A stretch of 11,099 bases of DNA, from positions 1-11,099 of the forward strand of contig CAMVYG010000060.1 of NCBI GenBank assembly GCA_947171615.1. The letters are read 5' to 3'. A program made the position numbers and the translations under genes. This DNA comes from an uncultured Clostridia bacterium. Lineage in GTDB: Bacteria > Bacillota > Clostridia > Oscillospirales > Acutalibacteraceae. This document shows positions 5,363 to 11,099 of this stretch, piece after piece (the stretch's first letter is position 1; each line of letters opens with the position of its first letter). Under the pieces are notes generated by a model. It worked only from the letters and a program-made list of their open reading frames with translations, made no database searches and was not told where the DNA came from.

Positions 5363-6169
5363 ATGAAGCATCATGTTAAATTGTTCTATTCGTTCTTTCA
5401 GGTGGCGGTTCGTCGTGAAATGGCATATCGGGGAACGTATCTTGCCGGGATCGTCGGGCAGTGGGTCAGCTTTGCCGCCACATTTGCCACGATCTACATT
5501 CTGGTTTCCAGCTTCGGCATGGTAGGGGACTGGAACGGCGCGGAGGTCATGGTGCTTTACGGCATGGATAAGCTGGCTTATGCGTTAGGAGCTTCGTTTT
5601 TCTTCAATTTTTCTTCCGGGCTGTCCCGAAGAATCCGTTCCGGGGAGTTTGACGGCTCCCTGACAAAGCCTATCCACCCGTTTCTCCATGAAATACTGTC
5701 CTGCGGGTACAACATCGGTTATGTCAGCCATATCTCCATTTCCATCATCGTGCTGGTAATTGCGCTGTCTGCCCTGCAGTATCACATCACCCTGCATGGA
5801 GTGCTTCTGATCCTTTCCATGGTAGTAAGCGGTGCGCTGATCCAGGGCGCGGCGTTTATTGCGTCCTCCACCTGGAGCTTTTTTACCATAAGCGATCACT
5901 CTGTGCTTGACTTGATGTATGATGTGCGGGATTTTATCCATTATCCTATTACCATCTATCCAAGGGGAATTCAATTCATTCTCACCTTTATCCTGCCCTT
6001 TGCCTTTATGAATTTTTACCCTGCCGCAGCCCTGCTGGGAAAAGAAATTCCGACGGGTTATCCGGCATTTTTGCCTTATCTCAGCCCGGTAGTGGGCGTG
6101 CTGCTGTTTGCACTCAGCATCCTGCTTTGGAATTGGGGACTGAAGCACTATCAAAGCACCGGCTCATAA
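5363..6169 (+). CDS. ABC-2 type transporter permease 2 (COG3694-like)
   Basis: This 268-residue membrane protein has the same layout as permease 1, with six or so hydrophobic segments. The N-terminal RREMAYRGTYLAGI resembles the KSEITYRSAALAGI of permease 1. The loop RRIRSGEFDGSLTKPIHPF again has the D-G-x-L-x-(R/K)-P docking pattern, so the two permeases are probably ancient duplicates. ATG 5363 was chosen because GGAGG (5350-5354), inside the end of the previous gene, lies 8 nt upstream. An ATG at 5348 overlaps that site and is unlikely. Tight coupling to the previous gene and 12 nt to the ATPase gene indicate one operon and one complex. Confidence 0.88.
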   Translation: MKHHVKLFYSFFQVAVRREMAYRGTYLAGIVGQWVSFAATFATIYILVSSFGMVGDWNGAEVMVLYGMDKLAYALGASFFFNFSSGLSRRIRSGEFDGSLTKPIHPFLHEILSCGYNIGYVSHISISIIVLVIALSALQYHITLHGVLLILSMVVSGALIQGAAFIASSTWSFFTISDHSVLDLMYDVRDFIHYPITIYPRGIQFILTFILPFAFMNFYPAAALLGKEIPTGYPAFLPYLSPVVGVLLFALSILLWNWGLKHYQSTGS

Positions 6170-6181
6170 GGAAGGGGGAAA

Positions 6182-7168
6182 ATGACTATGAGCTTTATCG
6201 AAGTAAAAAAACTGTGCAAGGACTATAAAATCGCGAAATCTGAAAAGGGAATTTCGGGCGCCGTAAAATCTCTGTTCCACCGGGAATATACGGTAAAGCA
6301 GGCCGTGCGGAATGTTTCCTTTTCGCTGGAAAAAGGGGAAGTGGTGGGATATATCGGCCCCAACGGGGCAGGAAAATCCACCACGCTGAAAATGCTTTCC
6401 GGGGTGCTGCTGCCCACCAGCGGTACGGTAAGCGTAGGCGGTATTGTCCCCTATAAAAACCGCAGGGAAAACGCCCGGCATATCGGCGTGGTGTTCGGCC
6501 AGCGTTCCCAGCTTTACTGGGATCTTCCCATTTCCGATACCTTCGACCTTTACGAAAACCTTTACAACCTGCCAAAAGAGCAGTTTCGCAAAAACTGTGA
6601 TTACTACATAGACCTGCTGGATATGAAAGACTTTATCGACCAGCCGGTACGCCAGCTGAGTTTGGGCCAGAAAATGAAAGCGAACATTGCCATCTCCCTG
6701 TTGCACGACCCGGACGTACTGTATCTGGACGAGCCCACCATTGGCCTGGATGTTACCAGTAAAAAGGTTCTGCGGGACGCCATCAAGGAAATCAACGCCG
6801 AAAAGAAAACGACGATTATCCTGACCACCCACGATATGGATGATATTGAAGCGGTATGCAAACGGCTTATTATGATCGATCAGGGGCAGAAGTTGTTCGA
6901 CGGCACCTTAACCGATTTTCGGGCGAAATACAACAGCGGCTTTTCCCTCAAGCTGGAATTTGACAGTGTTCCCCCGGCATGGCAGAAATGCAGTCAATAT
7001 GAGCTGGCAGAGCAGTCGGAGCACCAGTGGATCGTCAGGGCCGCAGACGGAATTTCAGCAAAGGATGCCATGATCGATCTCATTAATCGCTATGATCCTA
7101 CCAACCTCTACGTGCAGGAGGAGCGGATCGAAGACATTGTCCGGGCAGCTTATGAGGTAAATAAGTAA
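6182..7168 (+). CDS. ABC transporter ATP-binding protein (COG4586-like)
   Basis: This 328-residue ATPase should power the two-permease exporter encoded just upstream. All nucleotide-binding motifs are intact. Walker A is GPNGAGKST (59-67), the Q-loop sits in GQRSQLYWDLP (106-116), the signature is LSLGQ (159-163), Walker B is VLYLDEP (179-185), and the H-loop is TTHD with His217. The GQRSQL(Y/W)WDLP stretch is a hallmark of COG4586 ATPases, which go with COG4587/COG3694 permeases. The insertion at about 20-35 and a C-terminal domain after about 240 are also usual. Two starts are possible: ATG 6182 (AGGA 6169-6172, 9 nt) and ATG 6188 (AGGGGG 6173-6178, 9 nt). The difference is two residues. 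A terminator follows, closing the operon. Confidence 0.92.
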   Translation: MTMSFIEVKKLCKDYKIAKSEKGISGAVKSLFHREYTVKQAVRNVSFSLEKGEVVGYIGPNGAGKSTTLKMLSGVLLPTSGTVSVGGIVPYKNRRENARHIGVVFGQRSQLYWDLPISDTFDLYENLYNLPKEQFRKNCDYYIDLLDMKDFIDQPVRQLSLGQKMKANIAISLLHDPDVLYLDEPTIGLDVTSKKVLRDAIKEINAEKKTTIILTTHDMDDIEAVCKRLIMIDQGQKLFDGTLTDFRAKYNSGFSLKLEFDSVPPAWQKCSQYELAEQSEHQWIVRAADGISAKDAMIDLINRYDPTNLYVQEERIEDIVRAAYEVNK

Positions 7169-7175
7169 GAACGGC

Positions 7176-7214
7176 AAAAGGAAGCGCCCTTTTACAGGCG
7201 TTTCCTTTTCTTTT
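7176..7214 (+). terminator. Intrinsic terminator of the ABC operon
   Basis: GGAAGCGCC (7180-7188) pairs with GGCGTTTCC (7197-7205), including one G-U pair. The stem is lengthened by AAAA/TTTT on the outside (7176-7179 with 7206-7209), and the loop is 8 nt. The tail is TTTTCTTTT. It starts 7 nt after the ATPase stop codon. Confidence 0.9.
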
Positions 7215-7273
7215 ATCACGGCTAATAAGGTATCGTATCCCTCTTTTGTATATTACGAATGGGCTTCTCTTTT

Positions 7274-7356
7274 AATTTTTTGTAAAGTCATAAAATTTAC
7301 GACAAAATTTTATTGAAAAGTCATTTTATCCGAGTTATAATTTTATTGAAAAGTCA
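7274..7356 (+). repeat. Three-copy, 33-nt-period repeat array at the ATPase promoter
   Basis: AATTTTATTGAAAAGTCA occurs exactly at 7306-7323 and 7339-7356. A degenerate copy, AATTTTTTGTAAAGTCA (one deletion, one substitution), lies at 7274-7290. All three end in AAGTCA, at 7290, 7323 and 7356, so the period is exactly 33 nt, about three DNA turns. Binding sites would therefore lie on one face of the helix. Copy 2 contains the -35 box, copy 3 overlaps the -10 box and the start of the ribosome binding site. An operator for self-regulation is likely; the binding protein is unknown. Confidence 0.75.
7313..7341 (+). promoter_or_regulatory. Promoter of the AAA/DUF4143 ATPase gene
   Basis: TTGAAA (7313-7318) and TATAAT (7336-7341) are spaced by 17 nt, a strong vegetative promoter. 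Transcription would start near 7348, leaving a leader of about 20 nt before the ATG at 7369. The promoter is interleaved with the 33-nt repeats. Confidence 0.8.
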
Positions 7357-7368
7357 GGAGGTGTGCCT

Positions 7369-8727
7369 ATGCTGTATCGTAAAATTTCTTCTGTTATTGA
7401 AGATCACCTGAAGTCAGATACAGGCAAGGTGCTTTTGATCGATGGCGCCAGGCAGGTTGGAAAAACCTTTATCATTCGCCATGTAGGGCAAAAGCTGTTT
7501 GAACATTTTATCGAAGTAAACATGGTTGAGGACTCTGTAGGCCCCCGGTTGTTTGCGGAAACGAAATCCGTTGAAGATTTCTATCTTCAGCTTAGCATGC
7601 TGCACGGTGGGGAAATGAAACAAAAAGACAACACATTGATATTTTTAGATGAGATACAGGCATATCCTCATTTACTGACCTTATTGAAGTTTCTGGTACA
7701 GGATAACCGGTATACCTTCATTGCCAGCGGCTCACTGCTGGGTGTCACGCTGGCAAAGGATGTTACATCGATCCCCATGGGAAGTATCCGAAAAGTCCGT
7801 ATGTTTCCTCTGGACTTTGAAGAATTCCTGTATGCCAACGGCATGAACGAAATGGTCGTCTCAGTTTTGCGAAACAAGTTCCAACGGCTTGAATCCTTAG
7901 AGGAAGCAGCCCATAATAAGGTGATGGATCTGTTCCGAAAATATCTGCTGGTTGGCGGTCTGCCGGATGCGGTAAATACCTATCTTACAGAGAAAAATAT
8001 TCAGACTGTACGTGAGATCCAGCGGGAAATTCATGACTATTATGCCGCCGACGCCTCCAAATACGATGAGGAACGAAAACTGAAAATCCGGCGCATCTAT
8101 GACATGATTCCCTCCAACATGGAGAACAAGAAAAAGCGTGTAGTGGTTCAGGGCATTGAAAACAAAAGGGGAAAGACCTTCGGTGACTATCAAGATGAGT
8201 TTGACTATTTGATCAGCGCAGGGATCGCCCTGAATGTGCAGGCCATCTCCAATCCTGTTTTTCCATTGATCGAATCCTCCGGCAAAAACCTGTTGAAGCT
8301 CTATTTGAATGATGTGGGCATCTTGACCGCTATCCTGTACGGCAACAACATTCGGGCGGTTCTGGATGATGAGCGAAGCGTAAATTTGGGTTCTGTCTAT
8401 GAATGTGTAGTAGCAAGCGAGCTAATCGCTCACGGCTGCAATCTGTTTTACTATGATAATCGCAGCAAAGGTGAGGTGGATTATCTCATTGACGACTATG
8501 ACAGCCTGTCTGCTGTTCCTATCGAGGTGAAATCCGGCAAGGACTATACGGTTCACAGCGCCTTAACTACCTTTGTCAACAATGAGGACTATCATATTAA
8601 AAAGGCTTTTGTCCTGTCCAATGAACGAACCATCTCCACAAAGGGAAAAATTATCTATATCCCTATTTATGACGTGATGTTTTTGGGAGAGCAAAGAACG
8701 ATCAGCTCGGAAGAAGGTATATTTTGA
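7369..8727 (+). CDS. AAA_14 ATPase with C-terminal DUF4143 domain
   Basis: This 452-residue cytoplasmic protein has an N-terminal P-loop domain with Walker A GARQVGKT (26-33), Walker B LIFLDEIQ (90-97) and a sensor-like SGS (120-122), then GGLPDAV (196-202). The C-terminal DUF4143 domain has a nuclease-fold-like set of residues: Glu345, Asp371 in GEVDYLI (368-374), and Glu386-x-Lys388 in IEVKSGK (385-391). These resemble a PD-(D/E)XK core. The family is common in bacteria and archaea, often in many copies per genome, and its function is not established. ATG 7369 is preferred over GTG 7363, since AGGAGG (7356-7361) gives 7 nt to the ATG but only 1 nt to the GTG. It stands alone with its own promoter and repeat array, and looks more AT-rich than its neighbours, consistent with acquisition. 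Confidence 0.9.
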   Translation: MLYRKISSVIEDHLKSDTGKVLLIDGARQVGKTFIIRHVGQKLFEHFIEVNMVEDSVGPRLFAETKSVEDFYLQLSMLHGGEMKQKDNTLIFLDEIQAYPHLLTLLKFLVQDNRYTFIASGSLLGVTLAKDVTSIPMGSIRKVRMFPLDFEEFLYANGMNEMVVSVLRNKFQRLESLEEAAHNKVMDLFRKYLLVGGLPDAVNTYLTEKNIQTVREIQREIHDYYAADASKYDEERKLKIRRIYDMIPSNMENKKKRVVVQGIENKRGKTFGDYQDEFDYLISAGIALNVQAISNPVFPLIESSGKNLLKLYLNDVGILTAILYGNNIRAVLDDERSVNLGSVYECVVASELIAHGCNLFYYDNRSKGEVDYLIDDYDSLSAVPIEVKSGKDYTVHSALTTFVNNEDYHIKKAFVLSNERTISTKGKIIYIPIYDVMFLGEQRTISSEEGIF

Positions 8728-8771
8728 TTTGATAGAAGAGCAGTATGAAAAACAGGTTTTTACATGCGATT

Positions 8772-8792
8772 TTGCCGCTAAAACAGCGGCAA
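8772..8792 (+). other. Hairpin after the DUF4143 ATPase gene
   Basis: TTGCCGCT (8772-8779) and AGCGGCAA (8785-8792) form a perfect 8-bp stem around a 5-nt loop, 44 nt after the stop codon. No U-tract follows (TTCCG), so it is a poor intrinsic terminator. It may protect the 3' end. The insertion sequence boundary lies just beyond. Confidence 0.45.
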
Positions 8793-8806
8793 TTCCGAAT
8801 AGTAAC

Positions 8807-8825
8807 CCCCCGGCGAAGCCGGGGG
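8807..8825 (-). repeat. IS200-like right-end hairpin
   Basis: An 8-bp perfect GC-rich stem (8807-8814 with 8818-8825) closes a 3-nt loop. Reading in the tnpA direction it lies about 110 nt after the stop codon, where IS200/IS605 transposases bind the right end. On the plus strand it is followed by TTCTTC and might also slow transcription leaving the ATPase gene. Confidence 0.7.
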
Positions 8826-8935
8826 TTCTTCATAGACGGGCAAAGCCCTTTGATACTAGCGGCACGTGTCACGTCACGTTGGTGAGGTCTGCCAGCCGCG
8901 TTTTTGTTACTTGCTGCCCGTAAACGGGCTGTTAC

Positions 8936-9370
8936 TTAGAAATTTCCCATCGTTAGCTGCTCTCCAGCCTTATCTTCGTCCAACTGGTGCTGAATGTACT
9001 CTGCTATCTTTTTTGCATTCTTCCCTGCTGTGTCTACATAGTACCCCCGGCACCAGAACTCCCGGTTTCTGTACTTGTACTTCAATTCCGGATACTTCTC
9101 ATATATCATTAAACTGCTCTTCCCTTTCAAGTATCCCATGAAGCTCGATACCGCTACCTTTGGCGGTATCTCCAAGAGCATATGTACGTGATCCGGGCAC
9201 ACCTCTGCTTCTATGATCTTGATCTTCTTCCAATCGCACAGGGTTCTTAATATCTCTCCTATCTCCCTCCTTTTCTCTCCATAAAATACTTTCCTCCGAT
9301 ATTTCGGCGCAAATACCACGTGATATTTGCAATTCCAACTTGTATGCGATAAACTATTTACGTCAGTCAT
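8936..9370 (-). CDS. tnpA: IS200/IS605-family transposase TnpA (Y1, HUH)
   Basis: This 144-residue protein is the typical size for Y1 transposases, which cut and join single-stranded DNA at hairpin ends. The metal-binding HUH motif is His61-Val-His63 (CPDHVHML). The catalytic tyrosine is Tyr125 in EYIQHQ, with Gln129 four residues on, the same spacing as Tyr127/Gln131 of IS608 TnpA. The N-terminal strands (YHVVFAPKYRRKVF, 16-29) and FMGYLKGKSS (77-86) are also family features. No residue or frame damage is visible, so it may be active. GGGAGG (9380-9385 as read on the minus strand) lies 9 nt before the ATG but sits in a 13-bp hairpin (9381-9438), which should keep translation low. Confidence 0.95.
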   Translation of the reverse strand: MTDVNSLSHTSWNCKYHVVFAPKYRRKVFYGEKRREIGEILRTLCDWKKIKIIEAEVCPDHVHMLLEIPPKVAVSSFMGYLKGKSSLMIYEKYPELKYKYRNREFWCRGYYVDTAGKNAKKIAEYIQHQLDEDKAGEQLTMGNF

Positions 9371-9443
9371 TTCGATTGACCTCCCATTGTTTTTTTGTGC
9401 AGTTGGCAGACCGCACTTCTATTCTAAAACAATGGGAGTTTTT
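9361..9443 (+). ncRNA. Candidate antisense RNA to the tnpA leader (art200-like)
   Basis: On the plus strand, TTGCAA (9327-9332) and TAAACT (9350-9355), 17 nt apart, make a modest promoter inside tnpA. A transcript from about 9361 would cover the tnpA start codon, ribosome binding site and leader, and end at the 13-bp hairpin followed by five T (9439-9443). IS200 of Salmonella carries a similar antisense RNA of about 90 nt that represses tnpA. The promoter matches only 4 of 6 bases in each box, so this is tentative. Confidence 0.35.
9381..9438 (-). promoter_or_regulatory. tnpA leader hairpin hiding the ribosome binding site
   Basis: CTCCCATTGTTTT (9381-9393) and AAAACAATGGGAG (9426-9438) are perfect 13-nt reverse complements with a 32-nt loop. 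In the tnpA transcript the downstream arm contains the ribosome binding site GGGAGG, so folding would block translation. On the plus strand the same hairpin is followed by TTTTT (9439-9443) and could end antisense or incoming transcripts. Such translational silencing is known for IS200. Confidence 0.8.
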
Positions 9444-9475
9444 CTGTCTACATCTTCGGCATCAGCCTTCTTTTG

Positions 9476-9498
9476 AACCACTCGCCCAGCGAGTGGTT
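9476..9498 (-). repeat. IS200-like left-end hairpin
   Basis: A 10-bp perfect stem (9476-9485 with 9489-9498) around a 3-nt loop lies about 106 nt upstream of the tnpA start, close to the outer limit of the element. It is the expected position and size for the left-end hairpin recognised by TnpA. Confidence 0.7.
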
Positions 9499-9508
9499 TT
9501 CGAGAGAC

Positions 9509-9553
9509 AAAAAGCCCGCCGCACAACTGTAAAGTTACAGTTGTGCGGCGGGT
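9509..9553 (-). terminator. Strong terminator of the rluD-comEA transcript
   Basis: An 18-bp perfect stem (9515-9532 with 9535-9552) closes a 2-nt loop. Read on the minus strand it is followed by G and five T (9509-9513). It lies 84 nt after the comEA stop codon. It separates that transcript from tnpA and shields the insertion sequence from outside transcription. On the plus strand the tail is poor. Confidence 0.93.
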
Positions 9554-9636
9554 GAAATTTTGCCCACAATAAGACCAATATTAGTTATATGCCAGCCATG
9601 GTATGCGAAAGACACGATTTCACAAAAAGCTTCCTG

Positions 9637-10131
9637 CTACACAGTAATCAATTCCCGCAGCTTTTCAAATTTTTTCTCTCCGATCCCTTTGACCGACATG
9701 ATCTCTTCAATATCGGAAAAAGCTCCATGCTCCTGCCGGTACAGAAGAATGCGTTCTGCCAAAGCGGGACCAATTCCCGGAAGACTTTCCAGTGTCTCCT
9801 GATCCGCGGTATTGATATTCACTTTTTGCGCTGCGACAGCATCTTGGTTTTCTGAGTCCTGTGAAGCAGAAGATCCCTCCGAAGCTGCTCTTTTGCTCTT
9901 AGCGTTCAACAGCTTTTGAAAATTCTCTTTGCCTGTACCGGCCAACTGCTCTTCCGGCAAAGAAATTTCTGCCTCAGAGCTGACAGCTTCTGAGACTACA
10001 TAGAGATTTACCGGGTGAACCAGGCGAAACTTCACCAAAGCCATGACTGCCGCAATAAAAAGGACAAACACGAGGGTCAGCCCAATATAAGCAACTTGCT
10101 TTTCTGATTTCTTCTCTTTTTTCTCCGCCAT
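9637..10131 (-). CDS. comEA: ComEA-like helix-hairpin-helix DNA-binding protein
   Basis: This 164-residue protein has a lysine-rich N-terminus, one membrane segment (about 14-34), a polar Ser/Glu/Ala-rich linker (about 45-102), and a tandem helix-hairpin-helix domain at the C-terminus (about 103-164). The domain begins VNINTAD and has the turns LPGIGPALAERI and VKGIGEKKFEKL. This is the ComEA layout, in which a membrane-anchored receptor binds incoming DNA outside the cell during transformation. The SLBB domain found in Bacillus ComEA is not visible; the linker replaces it. GAGGA lies 6 nt before the ATG on the minus strand. It follows the pseudouridine synthase gene by 57 nt with no U-tract terminator between, so the two are probably co-transcribed. 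No comEB or comEC is in the window, so a role in DNA uptake is inferred from the family only. Confidence 0.85.
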   Translation of the reverse strand: MAEKKEKKSEKQVAYIGLTLVFVLFIAAVMALVKFRLVHPVNLYVVSEAVSSEAEISLPEEQLAGTGKENFQKLLNAKSKRAASEGSSASQDSENQDAVAAQKVNINTADQETLESLPGIGPALAERILLYRQEHGAFSDIEEIMSVKGIGEKKFEKLRELITV

Positions 10132-10144
10132 AAGTCATCCTCGT

Positions 10145-10167
10145 TTTCCTAAAAACCCTTTAGGAAA
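10145..10167 (-). other. Intercistronic hairpin between rluD and comEA
   Basis: TTTCCTAAA (10145-10153) and TTTAGGAAA (10159-10167) form a 9-bp stem with a 5-nt loop. In the minus-strand transcript it ends 2 nt before the comEA ribosome binding site (10138-10142). It has no U-tract and is AU-rich, so it may tune comEA translation rather than stop transcription. Confidence 0.45.
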
Positions 10168-10188
10168 GCCCCTGCGCTTTTATACAGC

Positions 10189-11099
10189 TTACTCTTGTAT
10201 TTTGCGAAGCTTCCGCAAAAAGTCTGTAAAATAAGCAGGCAGCGGCGCTTCAAATTCCAAATATTCTTTACTGCGGGGATGTATAAAGCCAATCAGCCCT
10301 GCATGGAGACACTGACCATGCAGAGAAGCGATCACTTTTTTCGGCCCATACACCGGGTCACCGGCCACAGGATGCCCTAAAGAAGCCATGTGTACACGTA
10401 TCTGGTGTGTACGCCCTGTTTCTAAACGCAGCCGAAGCTGCGTAAAGCCTTCATAGCGCTCCGCCACTTCAAAATGTGTCACCGCTTTTCGCGCCGATGG
10501 AGAATCAGGCAGGATCGCCATTCTTTTCCGTTCTACAGGGTGGCGGCCAATCGGCCGGTCAACCGTTCCCTGCTCCTGCTTTACTGTGCCATATACTATA
10601 GCTCTATATTCTCTTGTAAAAGTATGGGCCTGAATCTGCTGAGCCAGCCCAACATGAGAGACATCATTCTTCGCCACGATTAAAAGACCGCTGGTATCCT
10701 TATCGATCCGATGAACAATACCGGGGCGGGCAACACCATTGATACCGGAAAGTGAAGCTCCGCAATGATACAGCAGTGCGTTTACCAGGGTGCCATCCGG
10801 GTTTCCCGGCGCTGGGTGAACCACCATGCCTTTTGGTTTATTAACCACCAGCAGATCATCATCTTCATAGACGATATCCAAAGGAATCGGCTGCGGCAGT
10901 ATATCAGACGGAACCAGTTCCGGCAGCGTTACCGCTACTTCGTCTCCCGGAGAAAGCTTTGCGCTTTTTGACAACGGCTTTCCTTTGCAGGTTACACCAC
11001 CGGCCTGTATTATGTGCTGAACGGCAGAACGTGTCATCCCATCCATTTTCTCCGCCAGCCATTTATCCAACCGCAGGCCTGTTTCCTCTACGGTCAAAA
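10189..11099 (-). CDS. rluD: RluA-family 23S rRNA pseudouridine synthase, RluD-like (5' end outside window)
   Basis: About 302 residues are visible. An S4 RNA-binding domain (about 8-60, with LRLDKWLAE and VTCKGK) precedes the catalytic domain (about 70-300). The catalytic motif is HRIDKDTSG (129-137) with Asp132 as the expected nucleophile. KPKGMVVHP (87-95) and TGRTHQIRVHMASLGHPVAGD (227-247) are the other family blocks. RluD-type enzymes convert specific uridines in 23S rRNA to pseudouridine. The reading frame stays open to the window edge. The only start-like codon there is TTG at 11097, with no room to see a ribosome binding site, so the true start probably lies beyond. Which rRNA site it modifies cannot be told from sequence alone. 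It heads the transcript that continues into comEA. Confidence 0.93.
   Translation of the reverse strand, partial: LTVEETGLRLDKWLAEKMDGMTRSAVQHIIQAGGVTCKGKPLSKSAKLSPGDEVAVTLPELVPSDILPQPIPLDIVYEDDDLLVVNKPKGMVVHPAPGNPDGTLVNALLYHCGASLSGINGVARPGIVHRIDKDTSGLLIVAKNDVSHVGLAQQIQAHTFTREYRAIVYGTVKQEQGTVDRPIGRHPVERKRMAILPDSPSARKAVTHFEVAERYEGFTQLRLRLETGRTHQIRVHMASLGHPVAGDPVYGPKKVIASLHGQCLHAGLIGFIHPRSKEYLEFEAPLPAYFTDFLRKLRKIQE

Larger units (their letters stand above)
8800..9505 (-). mobile_element. IS200-like insertion sequence (IS200/IS605 family)
   Basis: About 700 bp, the usual IS200 size, hold one gene (tnpA, minus strand) between subterminal hairpins, with no tnpB. The hairpin upstream of tnpA is AACCACTCGC/GCGAGTGGTT with a 3-nt loop (9476-9498). 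The one downstream of tnpA is CCCCCGGC/GCCGGGGG with a GAA loop (8807-8825). Further small stems (GCCCGT/ACGGGC, 8916-8929) lie between tnpA and that end. IS200-type elements move as single-stranded DNA, recognise end hairpins and make no target duplication, so the exact ends cannot be fixed here; both limits are estimates within about 10-15 nt. It sits between the 3' end of the ATPase gene and the comEA terminator, harming neither. Confidence 0.8.

Noticed and set aside
5585..6154. Minus-strand ORF of 189 codons inside permease 2
   Set aside because: Antisense shadow of a membrane-protein gene; no family resemblance.
7274..7356. CRISPR-like array
   Set aside because: Only three short copies, one degenerate, with 15-16-nt AT-rich spacers that carry promoter elements, and no cas genes. 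An operator array fits better.
8729..9141. Plus-strand ORFs across the IS200-like element
   Set aside because: They run through end hairpins and antisense to an intact tnpA, and have no plausible start signals.

Overview
The window reads as a low-to-medium GC Gram-positive genome, most likely a gut-type Clostridia. The reasons are the purine-rich AGGGGG/AGGAGG ribosome binding sites, consensus sigma-A promoters, many intrinsic terminators with U-tracts, a COG4586-type ABC exporter and an IS200-type element. The lineage is inferred from style and gene content only. asnB looks distinctly more GC-rich, and the AAA/DUF4143 ATPase more AT-rich, than their neighbours. This was judged by eye, not computed.

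Layout. 1-220: a folded dispersed repeat (MITE-like) with 8-bp terminal inverted repeats, enclosed by 16-bp direct repeats. 285-2174 (+): an arsenic/metalloid resistance module of an ArsR repressor, an ArsP/DUF318 permease and a small CxxC thioredoxin-like protein. Two identical-format dyads (ATCAA-N6-TTGAT) lie before arsR and before the permease, so the repressor probably controls both. 2306-4193 (+): a free-standing glutamine-dependent asparagine synthetase with its own terminator. 4345-7214 (+): a structured leader RNA with a terminator, followed by a two-permease, one-ATPase ABC exporter operon (COG4587/COG3694/COG4586 type). 7274-8727 (+): an AAA ATPase with a DUF4143 domain, preceded by three 17-18-nt repeats at an exact 33-nt period that overlap its promoter. 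About 8800-9505 (-): an IS200-like insertion sequence with a single HUH/Y1 transposase, end hairpins and a hairpin that hides its ribosome binding site. 9509-11099 (-): a ComEA-like DNA-binding protein and an RluD-type pseudouridine synthase that runs off the window edge. They form a probable operon ending in an 18-bp-stem terminator.

The strongest candidate for something not yet described is the leader RNA at 4351-4525 upstream of the ABC operon. It has a long nested stem, a possible pseudoknot and mutually exclusive antiterminator and terminator hairpins, which is riboswitch-like, but I cannot assign it to a class I know. The repeat array at the DUF4143 ATPase promoter and the dual ArsR operators are the next most informative signals.
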